Positions 33,106 to 37,376 of a stretch of DNA of 37,376 bases are shown here, piece by piece. The notes beneath the pieces were generated by a model. That model did no database searches and had not been told where the DNA came from. It worked only from the letters and a program-made list of their open reading frames with translations. Source of the DNA: Desulfobacteraceae bacterium. GTDB lineage: Bacteria > Desulfobacterota > Desulfobacteria > Desulfobacterales > Desulfobacteraceae. How positions within the stretch are numbered: the stretch's first letter is position 1; every line of letters begins with the position of its first letter. The stretch lies in assembly GCA_024227235.1 (NCBI GenBank), contig JAAEKY010000106.1, positions 1 through 37,376 on the forward strand, given 5' to 3'. Both the position numbers and the translations under genes were made by a program.

Positions 33106-33690
33106 ATTTTTCTTAAAACCTGCTCGTATAATGTGTTAAATTTGTTTTAATATGTGGTCAATAATTTTATTGTCAATATAATTGAGTCTACCCCAGAAAA
33201 TCGGACACCAGTTAAGCCACTTTGGGGTAGGATTATAAGGTAGTAAAAAAGAGAGTCTTTTGTCTATCATTATGGGGGGAGGCTCTTTCTTTAAAGGGCG
33301 TTTAATTCTTTTGGTAGTTGTCGTCCAATTTGAAATTTTGCTCACGACACCTAATACCATATATAGTCACGAGTAAAACAATCCAATTTTTACTGGTAGA
33401 CAGACACTATATCAATTCGATATAGATAAGATGATGTTTTTTCCAATTTTTGGATATCGATCCAATTAATAGCCAAATATTTTCAGAAATGAAAATTTAT
33501 TAAGTGATTGAAAATAATGAGACTACTTAAAAAAGGGCAAAACAGAATCTGTAGGATCACAAGAATCGGAATTGACACCTTCAAGGATTTAACTATAGAG
33601 CACAAACACCTTTCCTTTTTACATTCTATACTATAACCTATCCTAAATATTGCTATAAATTGTTTCATTTCCAATAGATAAGGCTCAGAC
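33106..33690. other. 585-bp divergent intergenic region with IS-like end sequence
   Basis: Lies between the exporter operon (-) and the large kinase (+). It contains an inverted repeat CTACCCCA (33188-33195) / TGGGGTAG (33223-33230) next to AAAATCGGACACCAG, a string that resembles the ends of IS3-group insertion sequences, though no transposase frame remains. A short palindrome CTATATC-aattc-GATATAG lies at about 33406-33424. No gene was recognised; the frames present look non-coding. Confidence 0.35.
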
Positions 33691-36600
33691 ATGGGAGATC
33701 TCAAAAAGAAATCTATTATTTTTTTAGTTGTTCTGATTGGAATTATTATTTCAAGTTTCGGAATGCATCAGGCTAATATAGCCAAAAGTGTGTCACGAAT
33801 TGTTTTTGAGGCTGCTCATCAACACAATTGGTTTTGGGCAGATGGATGGTTTGAACTGTTAATGCAATTCAACCAACAAACAAATCAAAATAATAGCGAT
33901 TTAATCCCATTAACGAAATCCTTTAGGGCTTCCATGGAAATGACCGAGTGTTTTAGCTCGCTAAGAAACGCTGATGGAGATATCCAAGAGAAAAGAATAA
34001 TTAAAAATTTTGTTCGCGTTTTCAAATTTTCTGAAAATCAGGCTAAACAAATCGTATGGATAACAAAAAGATACTCTTCTGTGTTTTTAGAAATCCCATT
34101 AATGATGAAGTGTACTGACCATGGCACCCAGTATAGTACAAAGACAATCGAATTACTTTCCAACAATCAATGGTACACTAAAAAAGAGGATTTTAAGCTT
34201 ATATACAAAAATATGAAAGAAAAAGAAAAGCAGTATTCAGACTTATCTTATCAAATTTTTGAAAAAGCTGATAAATTATTTCTCTTGTTTTTTATGTTTT
34301 TTTGTTCATTTGTTGGATTACTTTTTTTCTCTATAGTCCGCGGGAACCATAAAAATGCTCAACAAAAACTGAAAAATACAAATCGAATACTCCACGAAAA
34401 AGAACAATCTCTGCGGCATGCCCAGGCGATTGCGCAAATAGGAAGCTGGGAATGGAACGTTACCGACGACAGCTTTATTTTTTCTGATGAAATGTATCGA
34501 ATTTATGGAATAGATAGTGCTAACCAGTTTTTAAGCATCTGGACTATCATGGAGCAAGCGATCCATCCAAATGATAAAGACCATGTAATTGCCCGGGCAA
34601 AAGAAACCTGGCAAACAGGTAAAAGTGAAAAGCTTAGTTATCGCATTGTTCATCAAGATGGTGACGTTCGCTGGATAGAATCGATGCCGCCGGAAGTGAA
34701 AGAAACCAAAAATGATGATGCACCATTATGTATAATAGGTACGATTCAGGATGTCACTGAATGGAAACAAACAGAAGATAAAATCAAACAATTGAGCCAG
34801 TTCAGGGAATTGATTATCGATAACGCCAACATTTGGTTGAACGTGCTCGACGAAAAAGCAAATGTTATTTTTTGGAACAAGGCAGCCGAAAGTATTAGCG
34901 GTTACACAAAGGAAGAGGTCGTTGGCCATGGGCGGATATGGGAATGGAGTTATCCAGAAAAAGAATATCGAGAAAAAATCATTGCCAAAGCAGCCGAAAT
35001 TATCGAAAAAAATGAAGTGTTAGAGGATTTCGAGACCACCATTCAATGTAAGGACGGTGAAAAACGAAACATCTCATGGTATTCCCGAAATCTGACCAAT
35101 AACCAGGGAGATTTAATCGGTTCCATTGCTTTAGGTCGAGATATTACTGAACATAAGCGATTTGAGCAGACGATTAAGAAAAATGAGAAATTTTTAAGGA
35201 CTATATATGAGGCTGCAGATAACGTTGCATTTGTTGTGACTGATCTTGCTGGAAAGGATACAAAAATATTGGATGTCAGTCCAGGAGCCGAGAAAATATT
35301 TCAGTATAATCGAGAAGAAGTGATTGGCAAAAAAGTCGCAATTTTTCACCCACAAGAAATAGTAGAAGACTTTCCAAAAATGCAGGCCGAACTTTTGGAA
35401 CATAAGAAAGGATATTCCGGTGAAACTGTTCTGGTAAGAAAATCAGGAGAACAATTTTCTGCCTTGTTTACGATTCATCCGAAATTTGATGTTGAAGGAA
35501 ATATTGACGGAACAATAGGAGTTTCAATTGATATAACTGAGCGAAAAATCGAGGAAGAAAGATATAGGAAAACTATTGAAAGTTCTATTGATGGTTTCTG
35601 GATTGTTAATACAAGAGGTAGTTTTCTTGAAGTAAATAAAGCGTATTCTAACATGATTGGATACAGCCGTGATGAGCTTTTAAAAATGTCCATCATGGAT
35701 ATCGAAGCAGTTGAACATCCAGAAGAAACAAGAAAACGAATTGAGAAAATAGTCAGAATAGGCAGTGATCAATTTGAAAGCAGACATCGGCATAAAGAAG
35801 GCTATATTATCGATGTAGAGGTCAGTGCAACTTACACCCAAGACAGTGGTGGGCTGTTTTTTGTATTCCTTCGTGACATAACCAATCGAAAGCAAATGGA
35901 AGAACGACTCAGGCAAGCCCAAAAAATGGAATCTATCGGTAACCTTGCAGGTGGGATAGCCCATGATTTTAACAACCTATTATGCCCTATTATTGGTATG
36001 TCAGAAATGTTGTTAGAAGATTTGCCTGATGATAGTCTTGAACATGAGAACGCCAAGGAAATTTTTAGTGCTGGTAAAAGAGCAGGTGATCTCGTCAATC
36101 AAATTCTGGCTTTCAGCAGGCAATCTGAGCATAAGATGGTACCTGTCCGGGTGCAGAATGTATTAAAAGAGGTTTTAAAGTTAAGTCGTTCAACTATTCC
36201 GACCAATATTGAACTCCAGCAAAATATCCAACAAAATTGTGGATTAGTAAAGGCAGATCCGAGTCAAATTCATCAGGTAGCCATGAATCTTATCACAAAC
36301 GCTTTCCATGCTGTAGAAGAGAAAAATGGCGTTATAGATGTAGAGTTTGAGGAAATTACATTACAATGCAATGAATTGCCTGACATCGAAATGCAATCGG
36401 GGCAATATGTGAGGTTGACTGTATCCGATAATGGAATTGGAATGTCTCAAAACACAATCCACAACATTTTTGAGCCCTATTTCACAACAAAAGAAAGAGG
36501 GAAAGGGACAGGTCTTGGACTCGCGGTGGTATATGGAATTGTGAAAGAACACAGCGGAGACATTAAAGTGTATAGCGAAATTGGGAGGGGAACGACTTTT

Positions 36601-37050
36601 AATATCTATCTACCATTAATGAAAAAAACATCTGAAATAGCTGCTATTACGCAAGTGGAAGGGACAGCGATCGGTACCGAGAGTATTCTTTTGGTAGATG
36701 ACGAAGTATCAGTCGCGAAATTAGAGGCCCAGATGCTTTCGCGTCTTGGGTATCAGGTAACAGTAGAAACTGATAGTAATGAAGCATTAAGTTCATTTAC
36801 GGCGAATCCGAATTTCTTCGATTTGGTGATTTCGGACATGACAATGCCCAATATGACCGGTGATCAGCTTGCAAAAAAAATATTATCGATTCAACCAGAA
36901 ACACCGATTGTCATCTGTACAGGCTTCAGCGAACGGATAAATAAAGAACAGGCTGAGATGTTAGGTGTCAAAGGATTTTTGATGAAACCTGTCGTAAAAT
37001 CAGATATGGCTCAGATGATTCGAAATGTGTTGGATGAAGTAAAAAAATGA
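33691..37050 (+). CDS. Large membrane hybrid histidine kinase with four PAS domains
   Basis: Protein of 1119 residues. Two membrane helices (about 8-25 and 195-215) flank a periplasmic sensor region with no recognised family. Four PAS domains follow (starting near 245, 368, 500 and 623; IGSWEWNVTDDSF marks the first, FWNKAAESISGYTKEEVVG the second). Then come HisKA with His758 in [15 protein letters not shown], an ATPase ([37 protein letters not shown]) and a receiver with Asp1049 in [13 protein letters not shown]. Start ATG 33691 has AAGG upstream. The kinase-receiver half is nearly the same as in 23506-25593. The output partner is not in the window. Confidence 0.9.
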   Translation: MGDLKKKSIIFLVVLIGIIISSFGMHQANIAKSVSRIVFEAAHQHNWFWADGWFELLMQFNQQTNQNNSDLIPLTKSFRASMEMTECFSSLRNADGDIQEKRIIKNFVRVFKFSENQAKQIVWITKRYSSVFLEIPLMMKCTDHGTQYSTKTIELLSNNQWYTKKEDFKLIYKNMKEKEKQYSDLSYQIFEKADKLFLLFFMFFCSFVGLLFFSIVRGNHKNAQQKLKNTNRILHEKEQSLRHAQAIAQIGSWEWNVTDDSFIFSDEMYRIYGIDSANQFLSIWTIMEQAIHPNDKDHVIARAKETWQTGKSEKLSYRIVHQDGDVRWIESMPPEVKETKNDDAPLCIIGTIQDVTEWKQTEDKIKQLSQFRELIIDNANIWLNVLDEKANVIFWNKAAESISGYTKEEVVGHGRIWEWSYPEKEYREKIIAKAAEIIEKNEVLEDFETTIQCKDGEKRNISWYSRNLTNNQGDLIGSIALGRDITEHKRFEQTIKKNEKFLRTIYEAADNVAFVVTDLAGKDTKILDVSPGAEKIFQYNREEVIGKKVAIFHPQEIVEDFPKMQAELLEHKKGYSGETVLVRKSGEQFSALFTIHPKFDVEGNIDGTIGVSIDITERKIEEERYRKTIESSIDGFWIVNTRGSFLEVNKAYSNMIGYSRDELLKMSIMDIEAVEHPEETRKRIEKIVRIGSDQFESRHRHKEGYIIDVEVSATYTQDSGGLFFVFLRDITNRKQMEERLRQAQKMESIGNLAGGIAHDFNNLLCPIIGMSEMLLEDLPDDSLEHENAKEIFSAGKRAGDLVNQILAFSRQSEHKMVPVRVQNVLKEVLKLSRSTIPTNIELQQNIQQNCGLVKADPSQIHQVAMNLITNAFHAVEEKNGVIDVEFEEITLQCNELPDIEMQSGQYVRLTVSDNGIGMSQNTIHNIFEPYFTTKERGKGTGLGLAVVYGIVKEHSGDIKVYSEIGRGTTFNIYLPLMKKTSEIAAITQVEGTAIGTESILLVDDEVSVAKLEAQMLSRLGYQVTVETDSNEALSSFTANPNFFDLVISDMTMPNMTGDQLAKKILSIQPETPIVICTGFSERINKEQAEMLGVKGFLMKPVVKSDMAQMIRNVLDEVKK

Positions 37051-37376
37051 TAGTGAATTTAAATAGTAAAAAAGCGTTTATAGTGTCTATAATCAGTCGC
37101 TTTTAATCAAATTTTGAGACCACAATATCTGGTACATAGTGAAGTTGGCCGATATTAACGATTATTATTAAATTAACCGATTTTCATAACTTAATGATTG
37201 TTATTCTAATCAACACGGGATAAACTTTTTTAAAGTCAACAATAGTTGTCCTATTGTTGACTGCCACAAGGTATTCAGATTATCAACGATATTTCTATTG
37301 TTAACAGTTTTTCTGCGTTCAAATTGATAATATGGGGAAGGGGTGCCGGGGTACCAGATCCAATATTTTCAGTATA
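37051..37376. other. Downstream intergenic region with hairpins
   Basis: No gene is seen. A nested hairpin follows the kinase: AAAAGCG (37070-37076) with CGCTTTT (37098-37104), enclosing TTATAG-tgt-CTATAA (37078-37092), a plausible terminator. Further on, GTCAACAATAG (37235-37245) pairs with CTATTGTTGAC (37251-37261) in a perfect 11-bp stem, and a degenerate copy of the same half-sites follows (ATCAACGATA ... TATTGTTAAC, about 37279-37304). Confidence 0.5.

Noticed and set aside
33136..33360. 74-residue open frame on the - strand between tolC and the large kinase
   Set aside because: It reads through the IS-like inverted repeat, has an odd Pro/Trp/Lys-rich composition and no ribosome-binding site.

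Overview
The window looks like a stretch of chromosome from an anaerobic Gram-negative bacterium. A Desulfobacterota (Desulfobacteraceae-like) sulfate reducer is the best guess. The reasons are the oxygen-independent cobalamin pathway (CbiD, CbiG and CbiET together), a TolC-type outer-membrane protein, an acyl-CoA dehydrogenase/enoyl-CoA hydratase pair, and a large set of soluble-domain-rich hybrid histidine kinases. The assignment is inferred from gene content and protein style, not from a marker gene.

Layout. (1) 1-2418, + strand: the 3' part of an acyl-CoA dehydrogenase gene and an enoyl-CoA hydratase/isomerase gene. (2) 2419-2766: convergent intergenic region with a strongly folded element of about 136 nt (three-way-junction palindrome). 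(3) 2767-14325, - strand: a 12-gene cobalamin operon, read from right to left: btuC-btuD-btuF-like importer, cbiA, cbiC, cbiL, a Gate-domain membrane protein, cbiD, cbiET, cbiF, cbiG, cbiH. Most junctions are 4-bp ATGA overlaps. The operon is headed by a cobalamin riboswitch (14534-14697) followed by an intrinsic terminator (14433-14471). (4) 14831-16315: a single-domain tyrosine recombinase (-) and an HTH-receiver regulator (+). (5) 16337-20288, + strand: sensor kinase, Rcp1-type response regulator and REC-kinase-REC hybrid, ending in a decayed coupled ORF. (6) 20415-22241: small accessory genes (an unknown protein, a DUF1643 protein, a SpoIIAA/STAS-like protein), a bidirectional terminator and a decayed 3' half of a tRNA-Val gene. 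(7) 22401-25593: a broken hybrid kinase (frameshift in the A7 tract after the start, plus an internal deletion/frameshift). (8) 26119-27957: a secreted beta-helix protein with a dockerin-like calcium-binding tail, preceded by three 22-bp-phased palindromic repeats. (9) 28406-33105, - strand: tolC-hlyD-ABC2-ABC2 export operon without an ATPase. (10) 33691-37050: a 1119-residue multi-PAS hybrid kinase, a close paralogue of the broken one.

How the parts work together. The cobalamin operon couples corrinoid or siderophore-type uptake to corrin-ring synthesis and shuts both off through a B12-sensing transcription-terminating leader. Precorrin-6A reductase, a cobalt chelatase and the lower-ligand assembly genes are not here and would have to be elsewhere. 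The right half has the marks of accessory DNA: a recombinase, a tRNA fragment, decayed genes, an IS-like end and duplicated kinases. Candidates most worth a second look are the possible programmed -1 frameshift joining cbiG to cbiH, the three-way-junction element, the tRNA-Val remnant, the phased palindromes before the secreted protein, and the ATPase-less exporter.
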